From assembly GCA_947259165.1 (NCBI GenBank), contig CAMYKY010000013.1, positions 1-49,812 of the forward strand: a DNA stretch of 49,812 nt, in the 5' to 3' direction. The DNA is from an uncultured Acidobacteriota bacterium (GTDB lineage Bacteria; Acidobacteriota; Vicinamibacteria; Marinacidobacterales; SMYC01). Both the position numbers and the translations under genes were made by a program. Shown piece after piece: positions 1 through 7,169 of the stretch. The stretch's first letter is position 1, and each line of letters opens with the position of its first letter. The notes below the pieces were generated by a model, which worked only from the letters and a program-made list of their open reading frames with translations, had not been told where the DNA came from and did not search any database.

Positions 1-164
1 TAGTGTCCCGTCCCAGAAGTTCTGTACATAAATCTCTGGCCCTTTTGCGCGCTGGCTTCGTTGTGAATACTCGAAATACCCAGGTATGCCATCGCATTCG
101 CGCCTCGCCAGCGCACAAAATGACCTCGAGCTTTATGCACAGAACTTCTGAGACGAGACACTAG
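1..164 (+). repeat. TIR element, family A copy 1
   Basis: Non-coding element whose ends are inverted repeats of about 30 bp. The left end begins TAGTGTCCCGTCCCAGAAG, and the right end, read on the other strand, begins CTAGTGTCTCGTCTCAGAAG. The same sequence recurs at 1429-1626 in the same orientation, so the two copies bracket kbl. No start codon with a credible open frame lies inside. Size, TIRs and lack of coding capacity suggest a MITE-like or REP-type non-autonomous element. The left flank is outside the window, so the first base of its CTAG end cannot be checked. Confidence 0.8.
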
Positions 165-241
165 CTCCCCTGGAATCCCTTTTTGCACGAGCAGCCTCCT
201 GCATTAGTCTATGTAGAGAAGGGGAGATTTGGACACGTTCA

Positions 242-1432
242 ATGTTCGATGAACCGCGAAAGTTCTTCCGCGCCAGCCTGAAGGAAATCGAAGAGGCCGG
301 ACTCCGCAAAAGCGAGCGGGTTATTGGCTCTCCCCAGGGCGCCACTATCTCCGTGGCCGGCGGGGAGGTCTTGAACTTCTGCGCGAACAACTATCTCGGG
401 CTTTCGGGCGATGTTCAAATTCTCGAGGCAGCTCACGAGGGTCTGAACGCGCGCGGCTTCGGATTGTCCTCGGTACGATTCATCTGCGGGACTCAGGATA
501 TTCACAAAGACCTCGAAGCCAACATTTCGCGTTTCCTCGGAACCGAGGACACCATCCTCTACAGCTCTTGTTTTGACGCCAACGGTGGCTTGTTCGAGAC
601 GTTGCTCTCGGAGGAAGACGCCATCATCAGCGACGCGCTCAATCACGCGAGTATCATTGACGGCATCCGTCTCTCGAAAGCGAAGCGCTTCCGGTATCAG
701 AACCGGGACATGAAAGACCTCGAATCCAAGCTCGAGGAAGCCTCAGACGCGCGTTTCCGGCTGATCGCAACCGACGGTGTCTTCAGCATGGACGGCACCT
801 ACGCGCCCCTTCTGGAGATTTGTGAACTAGCGGAACGGTACAACGCGATGGTTATGGTCGACGACTCGCACGCGACGGGTTTCGTGGGCGATAACGGGAG
901 GGGAACTCCGGAGTTGTTCGGTGTTCAGGAGCGCGTCGACATCGTGACGTCAACGCTCGGTAAGGCGCTTGGCGGCGCGGCCGGCGGGTTCACCTCGGGT
1001 CGCCAGGAGCTCGTCGACTTTTTGCGGCAACGTTCACGCCCGTACTTGTTCTCGAACTCACTCGCGCCGGTCATTGTGTCCGCGGCGAACAAAGCGCTGG
1101 AGATGCTAGAGAGTAGCTCCGACCATCGAAAGCGCCTGATGGACAACACCGCCCACTTTCGGGGCGCCATGACGGAGCGCGGCTTCGATGTGGTCGACGG
1201 CACGCACCCGATCGTGCCGATTATGCTGGGCGATGCCCGTCTCGCGCGAGACGTGGCCCAAGACATGCTCGATGAAGGAATCTACGTCATCGGTTTCAGC
1301 TTCCCGGTCGTGCCGAAAGGCCAGGCGAGAATCCGAGTCCAGCTGTCTGCGGCACACACGCGCGACCACGTCAAACGGGCGATTGAGGCGTTCACTAAGG
1401 TCGGGAGCGCGCACGGCGTCGTCGGGTCCTAG
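242..1432 (+). CDS. kbl: 2-amino-3-ketobutyrate CoA ligase (glycine C-acetyltransferase)
   Basis: PLP enzyme of the alpha-oxoamine synthase family. It cleaves 2-amino-3-ketobutyrate with CoA to glycine and acetyl-CoA, the second step of threonine breakdown via threonine dehydrogenase. The 396-residue length fits Kbl. Visible motifs are the N-terminal NNYLGL, the cofactor-contacting VDDSHATGF (D207, H210) and the Schiff-base lysine in [13 protein letters not shown] (K241). ATG 242 is the first in-frame start; a purine-rich AAGGGGAG at 219-226 is a rather distant ribosome site. The usual partner tdh is not next to it. The gene is bracketed by two direct copies of one TIR element, and its stop TAG is the first part of the downstream copy. 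Related AONS-family acyltransferases (8-amino-7-oxononanoate synthase, serine palmitoyltransferase) are less likely, since the protein is Kbl-like along its whole length. Confidence 0.93.
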   Translation: MFDEPRKFFRASLKEIEEAGLRKSERVIGSPQGATISVAGGEVLNFCANNYLGLSGDVQILEAAHEGLNARGFGLSSVRFICGTQDIHKDLEANISRFLGTEDTILYSSCFDANGGLFETLLSEEDAIISDALNHASIIDGIRLSKAKRFRYQNRDMKDLESKLEEASDARFRLIATDGVFSMDGTYAPLLEICELAERYNAMVMVDDSHATGFVGDNGRGTPELFGVQERVDIVTSTLGKALGGAAGGFTSGRQELVDFLRQRSRPYLFSNSLAPVIVSAANKALEMLESSSDHRKRLMDNTAHFRGAMTERGFDVVDGTHPIVPIMLGDARLARDVAQDMLDEGIYVIGFSFPVVPKGQARIRVQLSAAHTRDHVKRAIEAFTKVGSAHGVVGS

Positions 1433-1626
1433 TGTCTCGTCTCAGAAGTTCTGTACATAAATCTCTGGCCCTTTTGCGCGCTGGCTTCGTTGTGAATACT
1501 CGAAATACCCAGGTATGCCATCGCATTCACGCCTCGCCAGCCCAGGTATGCCATCGCATTCACGCCTCGCCAGCGCACAAAATGACCTCGAGCTTTATGC
1601 ACAGAACTTCTGAGACGAGACACTAG
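1429..1626 (+). repeat. TIR element, family A copy 2, with internal tandem duplication
   Basis: Second copy of the family A element, bounded by CTAG on both sides (1429-1432 and 1623-1626), with 30-bp terminal inverted repeats (left CTAGTGTCTCGTCTCAGAAG). It matches 1-164 nearly base for base, but a 33-bp unit beginning CCCAGGTATGCC is present twice in tandem here and once in copy 1. The kbl stop codon TAG (1430-1432) is the element's own end. RNA from either strand could fold into a long hairpin. Confidence 0.85.
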
Positions 1627-1990
1627 ACGCTGACGTCCAGGCTCCTACCCCACTCCGCTAACTCCTCGGATTGTTCGCGCTCTCCAGGGCATCACATCGA
1701 TCCTGCCTCTTTCGACTGGATACTCGAGCGCGGTCCGAAACCGGCGTTCGGGAGTACGGCGAGCTTCGCTCACGTGGACGGCGGTGTGTTCAACCATGTC
1801 GCGCTCGTCGACAACGAGTTGTCGATGCGGTTGTGGGGTAGCTTTCTGCCCCCGAACGGGGGAGTACCGGGATGGTCTTGACCTCGGGCTTCGCGGTGTG
1901 CGGGATGAGCGAGAAGTACCTGCGCCAGGCGCGCTCGCGCTCGTCGCGCTGGGGCTCGCCTTAGTTGGCTGCACGCGAAGAAAGAACTAG
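1627..1990 (+). pseudogene. Decayed gene ending in a PEP-CTERM-like sorting tail
   Basis: This stretch between two repeat elements has no intact gene. Codons 1913-1990 read EVPAPGALALVALGLALVGC followed by TRRKN and a stop. That is the layout of a PEP-CTERM exosortase signal: a VPxPG-type motif, a hydrophobic helix, then a basic end (the canonical PEP is PAP here). The preceding codons in this frame look unlike protein, while another frame reads open through WILERGPKPAFGS and FNHVALVDNELSMRLWG to a stop near 1876. A frameshifted remnant of a secreted protein is the simplest reading. The final TAG (1988-1990) belongs to the next repeat element. No upstream start or domain could be identified. 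Confidence 0.45.
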
Positions 1991-2095
1991 TGCTTGGACC
2001 CGCTGATCCTGTCGGTAAATTGCGAGGTCATTTTTGGCGCTGCCAAGGCGCCCGACGAGATCATATCCAGATATTCCGAGGAGGCCGAGCACTAG
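1987..2095 (+). repeat. TIR element, family B copy 1 (short)
   Basis: Element of about 109 bp starting CTAGTGCTTGGACCCGCTGA and ending GGCCGAGCACTAG, so the outermost bases form an inverted repeat bounded by CTAG. Its left arm through CCTGTCGGTAAATT matches the arms of the element at 9614-9784. The right arm has diverged beyond the outer 11 bases. The TAG of the left CTAG is also the stop codon of the upstream PEP-CTERM-like frame. Confidence 0.65.
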
Positions 2096-2138
2096 CACTC
2101 TCAGCGCGATTCGATCTCGTTAAGGCGGCGCGGAAGCG

Positions 2139-2192
2139 AAAACAACAAAAAGGCTACGAAGGGCCCCTCGCCGTACGCGGACGAGGGACCCT
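2139..2192 (-). terminator. Rho-independent terminator downstream of dnaK
   Basis: On the minus strand, after the dnaK stop, an inverted repeat (AGGGTCCCTCG at one arm, CGAGGGGCCCT at the other, 2160-2192) is followed by CGTAGCC and a T-rich run (TTTTTGTTGTTTT). Stem, spacing and T tract fit an intrinsic terminator for the dnaK transcript, although the T tract is a few bases further from the stem than in the ideal case. Confidence 0.6.
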
Positions 2193-2209
2193 AAGTTAGT
2201 CGCTAGGTC

Positions 2210-4105
2210 TTAGTTTTTCACTTCGGTGTATTCGGCGTCGACAACGTCCTCGTCGTCGCCCGGACCATCTTGAGGCTTCTCGCCGGTGGTCTCCTCGCCC
2301 GACGCCTGCGTGTTCTTATAGAGCTGCTCGGCCATGGCGTGGGCCGCCTTGGTGAGCCGCTCCTCGGCCGCTTTCATCGCGTCGAGGTCACCGCTGTCGA
2401 GCTTCTCCTTGGCTTCGGCTAGTGCTGCTTCGACCTCGCTGGCGAGCGACGCTTCCACGTTCGCCTTGTTCTCTTCGAGGCTTCGCTCGGTCGTGAAGAT
2501 CGCCGTGTCGAGGTGGTTCTTGGCTTCGACTGCCTGTCGGAGCTTTTGATCCTCTTCGCGGTTTGCCTCAGCCCCTTTGACCATCTCGTCGATCTCGTCT
2601 TTGCTGAGACCGCTGGAGCTGGTGATGGTGATGCTCTGTTCCTTCCCGGTCGCGAGGTCTTTCGCACCAACGTTCACAATGCCGTTCGCATCGATGTCGA
2701 AGGAGACCTCAATCTGCGGGATGCCCCGCGGTGCCGGTGGGATACCGACGAGCTCGAATTGCCCGAGAGTCCGGTTGTCCTTGGCCATCTCGCGTTCGCC
2801 CTGGAGGACGTGCACGCCGACACTCGATTGGCTGTCCGCGGCGGTCGAGAATACCTCGCTCTTTTGGACGGGAATGGTCGTGTTGCGCTCGATGAGCTTG
2901 GTGAAAACACCGCCGAGGGTCTCGATCCCGAGCGACAGGGGCGTTACGTCGAGCAGTAAGACGTCTTTGACGTCACCCTGCAACACGCCGCCCTGAATTG
3001 CTGCACCGATCGAGACGACCTCGTCCGGGTTGACGCCCTTGTGGGGCTCTTTCCCGAAGAGCTCTTGCACCATTTGTTGGACTTTGGGGATCCGCGTCGA
3101 GCCACCGACGAGGACGACTTCGTCGATTTTCGACGTGTCGATGTCCGCGTCCTTGAGCGCCTGCTTGGAGGGCACGAGGGCTCGGTCGAGCAAATCCGCC
3201 ACGAGTTGTTCGAACTTTGCGCGAGTGAGCTTCAGCTGCAGATGCTTCGGACCGGCGGCGTCCGCGGTGACGAAGGGCAAGTTGATCTCCGTCTCAACCG
3301 AGGTCGAGAGCTCGATTTTGGCACGCTCTGCAGCCTCTTTGAGGCGCTGGCGAGCCATTTTGTCGGCAGCGAGGTCGATGCCCTGGTCTTTCTTGAACTC
3401 CTTCACCATCCACTCGATGATGCGTTGATCGAGGTCGTCACCACCGAGATGGGTATCGCCACCCGTGGCCATGACTTCGATGACACCGTCGCCGACTTCC
3501 AGAATCGAGATGTCGAACGTACCGCCGCCGAAATCGAAAACCGCGATCGTCTCTTCCTCTTTTTTGTCGAGCCCGTAGGCCAATGCCGCGGCCGTCGGCT
3601 CGTTGATGATGCGCTGTACATTGAGGCCAGCGATTTTGCCGGCGTCTTTGGTTGCCTGTCGTTGAGCGTCATTGAAGTACGCCGGAACGGTGATCACGGC
3701 GTCGGTGACTTTCTCGCCGAGATAGTCTTCAGCCGCTTGCTTGAGCTTTTCGAGCACGAGCGCCGAGATCTCTGGAGGCGAATAGCTCTTCCCGCCCGCT
3801 TTCACGCGAACGTCACCGTTTTTTCCTTTTTCGACCGTGAACGGCACCATCGAGATTTCGGCTTTGACCTCGTCAAAGCGACGTCCCATGAATCGTTTGA
3901 TGGAGTAAACGGTGTTCTCGGGGTTGGTAATAGCCTGGCGGCGTGCCACCTGGCCCACGAGCCGCTGCCCGTCCTTGTTGAAGCCGACGACGCTCGGAGT
4001 CACGCGATCGCCCTCCGAATTTACGATGACCTTGGGCTCGCCGCCCTCGATAACTGAAACGACCGAGTTGGTGGTTCCTAGGTCAATTCCGATTGTTTTT
4101 CCCAT
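2210..4105 (-). CDS. dnaK: Chaperone protein DnaK (Hsp70)
   Basis: ATP-driven cytosolic Hsp70 chaperone, 631 residues, close to the family norm. The ATPase domain is clear: [10 protein letters not shown] at the N terminus, [21 protein letters not shown], the phosphate-2 loop FDFGGGTFD, and [10 protein letters not shown]. The substrate domain follows ([29 protein letters not shown]), then a helical lid and an acidic tail ending [13 protein letters not shown], typical of bacterial DnaK. A good ribosome site (GAGAGGAG) precedes ATG 4105. It is transcribed away from clpB from a shared upstream region. grpE and dnaJ are not adjacent, so partners must be encoded elsewhere. A long antisense frame over this gene (3041-4057) is an artefact often seen over dnaK. 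Confidence 0.98.
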   Translation of the reverse strand: MGKTIGIDLGTTNSVVSVIEGGEPKVIVNSEGDRVTPSVVGFNKDGQRLVGQVARRQAITNPENTVYSIKRFMGRRFDEVKAEISMVPFTVEKGKNGDVRVKAGGKSYSPPEISALVLEKLKQAAEDYLGEKVTDAVITVPAYFNDAQRQATKDAGKIAGLNVQRIINEPTAAALAYGLDKKEEETIAVFDFGGGTFDISILEVGDGVIEVMATGGDTHLGGDDLDQRIIEWMVKEFKKDQGIDLAADKMARQRLKEAAERAKIELSTSVETEINLPFVTADAAGPKHLQLKLTRAKFEQLVADLLDRALVPSKQALKDADIDTSKIDEVVLVGGSTRIPKVQQMVQELFGKEPHKGVNPDEVVSIGAAIQGGVLQGDVKDVLLLDVTPLSLGIETLGGVFTKLIERNTTIPVQKSEVFSTAADSQSSVGVHVLQGEREMAKDNRTLGQFELVGIPPAPRGIPQIEVSFDIDANGIVNVGAKDLATGKEQSITITSSSGLSKDEIDEMVKGAEANREEDQKLRQAVEAKNHLDTAIFTTERSLEENKANVEASLASEVEAALAEAKEKLDSGDLDAMKAAEERLTKAAHAMAEQLYKNTQASGEETTGEKPQDGPGDDEDVVDAEYTEVKN

Positions 4106-4176
4106 GTGTCGCCACTCCTCTCTAAACTGTTGTTAGAGCGTGGATTGAGTTGAAATCACTCCACGCTACGAGAGCA

Positions 4177-4205
4177 AGTATACAGGAACGACCGCACGAA
4201 GTCAA
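4177..4205 (-). promoter_or_regulatory. Sigma70-type promoter of dnaK
   Basis: On the minus strand TTGACT (4205-4200) and TATACT (4182-4177) are separated by 17 bases, a near-consensus housekeeping promoter. The start site would be about 4170, leaving a leader of about 65 bases before dnaK ATG 4105. Confidence 0.65.
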
Positions 4206-4210
4206 CAAAG

Positions 4211-4253
4211 ATGAGTGCTATGGCATTAAATCATTTGACATATGCTAACTCAT
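4211..4253. promoter_or_regulatory. CIRCE-like half site and inverted repeat between dnaK and clpB
   Basis: GAGTGCTA at 4213-4220 (TAGCACTC on the minus strand) matches one arm of the HrcA operator CIRCE (TTAGCACTC-N9-GAGTGCTAA). The expected second arm at 9-bp spacing on the dnaK side is poor. Instead ATGAGT at 4211-4216 is mirrored by ACTCAT at 4248-4253, spanning the -35 box of clpB. This could be a degenerate shared heat-shock operator; no regulator gene is present here to support it. Confidence 0.3.
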
Positions 4254-4263
4254 ATTTTATACT
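4235..4263 (+). promoter_or_regulatory. Sigma70-type promoter of clpB
   Basis: TTGACA (4235-4240) and TATACT (4258-4263) are spaced by exactly 17 bases on the plus strand. Transcription would start near 4270 and give clpB an unusually long leader of about 170 bases that carries a perfect hairpin. Confidence 0.7.
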
Positions 4264-4392
4264 TTCTTTATCTCGCAGATGGATGAAGGAGTGAGGGATG
4301 TCGAGTCGAGCGGAGTTCGTGGCAGAATTTTCTAGTGATAGCGGGTCGTGTGGCGGCCGCCGCACCCTCACCCCCCTTCGCGACGCTCGGGA

Positions 4393-4416
4393 CCCTCTCC
4401 CGCAGGCGGGAGAGGG
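4393..4416 (+). other. Perfect hairpin in the clpB leader
   Basis: CCCTCTCCCGC (4393-4403), AG, then GCGGGAGAGGG (4406-4416): an 11-bp perfect stem with a two-base gap, ending 24 bases before the clpB ATG and just ahead of its AGGGAGG ribosome site. There is no T run after it, so it is not a standard terminator. It could be a REP-like repeat or a structure affecting translation. Confidence 0.6.
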
Positions 4417-4440
4417 GGCATAGGGAGGAAGCAGCTTATT

Positions 4441-7053
4441 ATGGACTTCAACAAATTCACGGAAAAGTCACAGGAAGCCGTAGGCCAGGCCCAGGCGCTG
4501 GCGACACGCCACGGCCAGCAACAGGTCGACGTCGAGCACCTCGTCGTCGCTCTGTTCGAGCAGGAGGGCGGCCTCGCGGAGAAGGTGTTGTCCCGGCTCG
4601 ATATCGACACCGGGCAGTTGAAACAGAAGACGGAACAAGAGATTGCCTCACTTCCCTCCGTTCAGGGGCCGGGAGCGGGACAGCTGTACTTGGGGACTCG
4701 CTTGCGCGAGGTGCTCGATCGGGCTCAGCAGGAAGCGTCGAAACTGAAGGACGATTATGTGAGCGTCGAGCACCTGCTGCTGGGAATTGCTGCCGACAAA
4801 GGACCATCGGGTCTCCTTCTCGAGGAGCATGGTGCGACGCGGGAATCACTGCTGTCCGTTTTGAAGGATATGCGCGGCTCTCAACGCGTGACGTCCCAGA
4901 ACCCGGAAAGCACGTACGAGGCCCTCGAGCAATATGGTCGTGACCTGACGCAGCTGGCCTCCTCCGGGAAACTCGACCCGGTGATTGGTCGTGACGACGA
5001 GATCCGTCGTGTCGTCCAAATCCTGTCCCGTCGTACGAAGAACAACCCGGTGCTCATCGGCGAACCTGGCGTCGGCAAGACTGCCATCGCCGAAGGACTG
5101 GCGCAGCGCATCGTGCGCGGTGATGTTCCCGAGAGCTTGAAGGACAGGCAGGTCGTCTCGCTCGACATGGGTGCCCTGATTGCCGGCGCCAAGTTCCGCG
5201 GTGAGTTCGAAGAGCGCCTCAAAGCTGTTCTCAAGGCAGTGCAGGAATCCGAAGGCCGCGTCATTCTCTTTATCGATGAGCTCCACAACGTCGTCGGCGC
5301 CGGCAAGGCCGAAGGCGCTCCCATGGATGCCGGCAACCTCCTGAAGCCGATGCTTGCTCGTGGCGAGCTCCACTGTATCGGCGCGACGACGCTCGACGAG
5401 TATCGAAAACATATCGAAAAGGACGCGGCTCTGGAACGGCGGTTCCAGACCGTTCTAGTCGACGAGCCAACGCCGGAGGATACGATTTCGATCCTGCGCG
5501 GGCTCAAAGATCGCTACGAGGTCCATCATGGCGTGCGGATCAAGGATGCCGCGCTCGTGGCAGCCGCGCTTTTGTCGCATCGCTACATCTCCGATCGTTT
5601 CCTGCCGGACAAGGCCATCGATCTCATGGACGAGTCTGCTGCACGGCTTCGTACGGAAATCGAAAGTGTGCCGACGCAGCTCGACGAAGTCGATCGCCGC
5701 GTCATGCAGCTCGAGATCGAGCGCCAGGCTCTCAAGAAGGAAAAGGACAAAGCGTCGAAGCAGCGGTTGAAAGCGCTCGAGAAGGAGCTCGCCGACCACA
5801 CGGCAATGGCCGATGCGTTGCGAGCCCAGTGGCTGGAAGAGAAGGCGCAAATCGCCTCGGTCCACAAGCTGCGCGAGGCGATCGAAGAGACGAAGCAGGA
5901 GATCGAGAAAGCCGAGCGCGCTTACGAGCTCAACAAAGTGGCGGAGCTTCGCTACGGTCAGTTGAACGAGCTTGAATCCCAGCTCAAGGAAGCGGAAGCA
6001 AACCTCGCGGGAAACACGAGCACCCTCCTGAAAGAGGAGGTGGATGACGGGGACATCGCGGAAGTGGTTGCGCGATGGACCGGTATCCCGGTCGCAAAGC
6101 TACTCGAAGGTGAAGTCGACAAGCTCTTGAAACTCGGGGCTCATCTCCACGAGCGGGTGATTGGTCAAGATGAAGCCGTCGAGGCTATCGCGGACGCGGT
6201 CGTACGAGCTCGTGCTGGAATCCAGGACCCCGAGCGCCCGATTGGGAGCTTCATCTTCTTGGGTCCGACGGGCGTCGGCAAGACCGAGCTCGCGCGCACC
6301 CTCGCCGCGTACCTCTTCAACGATGACAAAGCGCTCATTCGGATCGACATGAGCGAGTACATGGAAAAACACGCCGTGTCGCGTCTCGTCGGGGCGCCTC
6401 CGGGCTACGTGGGCTATGAGGAAGGTGGGCAGCTCACCGAAGCGGTTCGCAGAAAGCCGTTTTCGGTCGTGTTGTTCGACGAAGTCGAAAAAGCACATCC
6501 CGACGTCTTCAATCTGCTGTTGCAGATCCTCGACGAGGGACGCCTCACGAATTCCCAGGGCCGTACCGTCGATTTTCGCAATACGGTTCTCATCATGACG
6601 TCCAACATTGGAAGCTCGGAGATCCTCGCGTTCGAGGGAGCTACCGATAGCGAGCACTATCAAGGCATGAAAAGCGAAGTGCTCGACTTGATGAAGCATC
6701 ATTTCCGTCCCGAGTTTCTGAATCGGGTCGACGAGATCGTTGTGTTTCATGCGCTCGACAAGGACCAGCTCGTGGCGATTGTCGATATCCAGCTCGAGCG
6801 GCTGCGACGTCGTCTCGCCGACAAGCACATCGAGCTCGAGCTGACCGACGCAGCAAAGCGATTCATTGCCGAGGCGGGCTACGATCCGGTCTACGGTGCG
6901 CGGCCCATCAAGCGGACGATTCAAAAATCCGTCGAGACCGAAATTGCCAGAAGGCTGCTTTCCGGAGAAATCCATGAAGGGACGAAGCTCACGGTCGACG
7001 TTCAGGATGGCGCGCTGAGTTTCGCTAGTAACTCCGGCGTTCCCGCGTCATAG
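4441..7053 (+). CDS. clpB: ATP-dependent disaggregase ClpB (Hsp104)
   Basis: Hexameric AAA+ disaggregase that works with DnaK to rescue aggregated proteins. From ATG 4441 the protein is 870 residues, standard for ClpB. An upstream in-frame start at 4348 would add 31 residues of repeat-derived sequence and lacks the ribosome site AGGGAGG that precedes 4441. Order: Clp N-domain repeats (1-145), AAA1 with GEPGVGKT near 206 and [11 protein letters not shown], the long M-domain coiled coil (about 400-530), AAA2 with GPTGVGKTE near 607 and [12 protein letters not shown], and the C-terminal domain with [10 protein letters not shown] and [12 protein letters not shown]. Its placement back to back with dnaK fits joint heat-shock function. 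Confidence 0.98.
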   Translation: MDFNKFTEKSQEAVGQAQALATRHGQQQVDVEHLVVALFEQEGGLAEKVLSRLDIDTGQLKQKTEQEIASLPSVQGPGAGQLYLGTRLREVLDRAQQEASKLKDDYVSVEHLLLGIAADKGPSGLLLEEHGATRESLLSVLKDMRGSQRVTSQNPESTYEALEQYGRDLTQLASSGKLDPVIGRDDEIRRVVQILSRRTKNNPVLIGEPGVGKTAIAEGLAQRIVRGDVPESLKDRQVVSLDMGALIAGAKFRGEFEERLKAVLKAVQESEGRVILFIDELHNVVGAGKAEGAPMDAGNLLKPMLARGELHCIGATTLDEYRKHIEKDAALERRFQTVLVDEPTPEDTISILRGLKDRYEVHHGVRIKDAALVAAALLSHRYISDRFLPDKAIDLMDESAARLRTEIESVPTQLDEVDRRVMQLEIERQALKKEKDKASKQRLKALEKELADHTAMADALRAQWLEEKAQIASVHKLREAIEETKQEIEKAERAYELNKVAELRYGQLNELESQLKEAEANLAGNTSTLLKEEVDDGDIAEVVARWTGIPVAKLLEGEVDKLLKLGAHLHERVIGQDEAVEAIADAVVRARAGIQDPERPIGSFIFLGPTGVGKTELARTLAAYLFNDDKALIRIDMSEYMEKHAVSRLVGAPPGYVGYEEGGQLTEAVRRKPFSVVLFDEVEKAHPDVFNLLLQILDEGRLTNSQGRTVDFRNTVLIMTSNIGSSEILAFEGATDSEHYQGMKSEVLDLMKHHFRPEFLNRVDEIVVFHALDKDQLVAIVDIQLERLRRRLADKHIELELTDAAKRFIAEAGYDPVYGARPIKRTIQKSVETEIARRLLSGEIHEGTKLTVDVQDGALSFASNSGVPAS

Positions 7054-7169
7054 CAACGAGCGGGGGCAGGCTGGCCTGCCCCCGCGTCCCACTCACAAAA
7101 CGTGCACGAGATAGACTCCGAGAACCGGTTTAGAATTCCTCGACATTCTTGCCTTCGAAGGAGCTCTCT

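Noticed and set aside
1..2095. Insertion sequence or composite transposon carrying kbl
   Set aside because: The elements are short, have no transposase and are in direct orientation; recombination between them is possible but transposition as a unit is not supported.
3041..4057. 338-codon plus-strand frame opposite dnaK
   Set aside because: Exactly antisense to the conserved ATPase domain of dnaK, a well-known artefact of codon bias over this gene; it has no ribosome site and no sensible domain.
4211..4253. True CIRCE element
   Set aside because: Only one arm matches well; the expected second arm at nine bases is poor, so it is listed only as CIRCE-like.
4348..4440. Upstream in-frame extension of clpB
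   Set aside because: The added 31 residues encode the hairpin region and are low-complexity; ATG 4441 has a good ribosome site and gives the standard ClpB N terminus and length.
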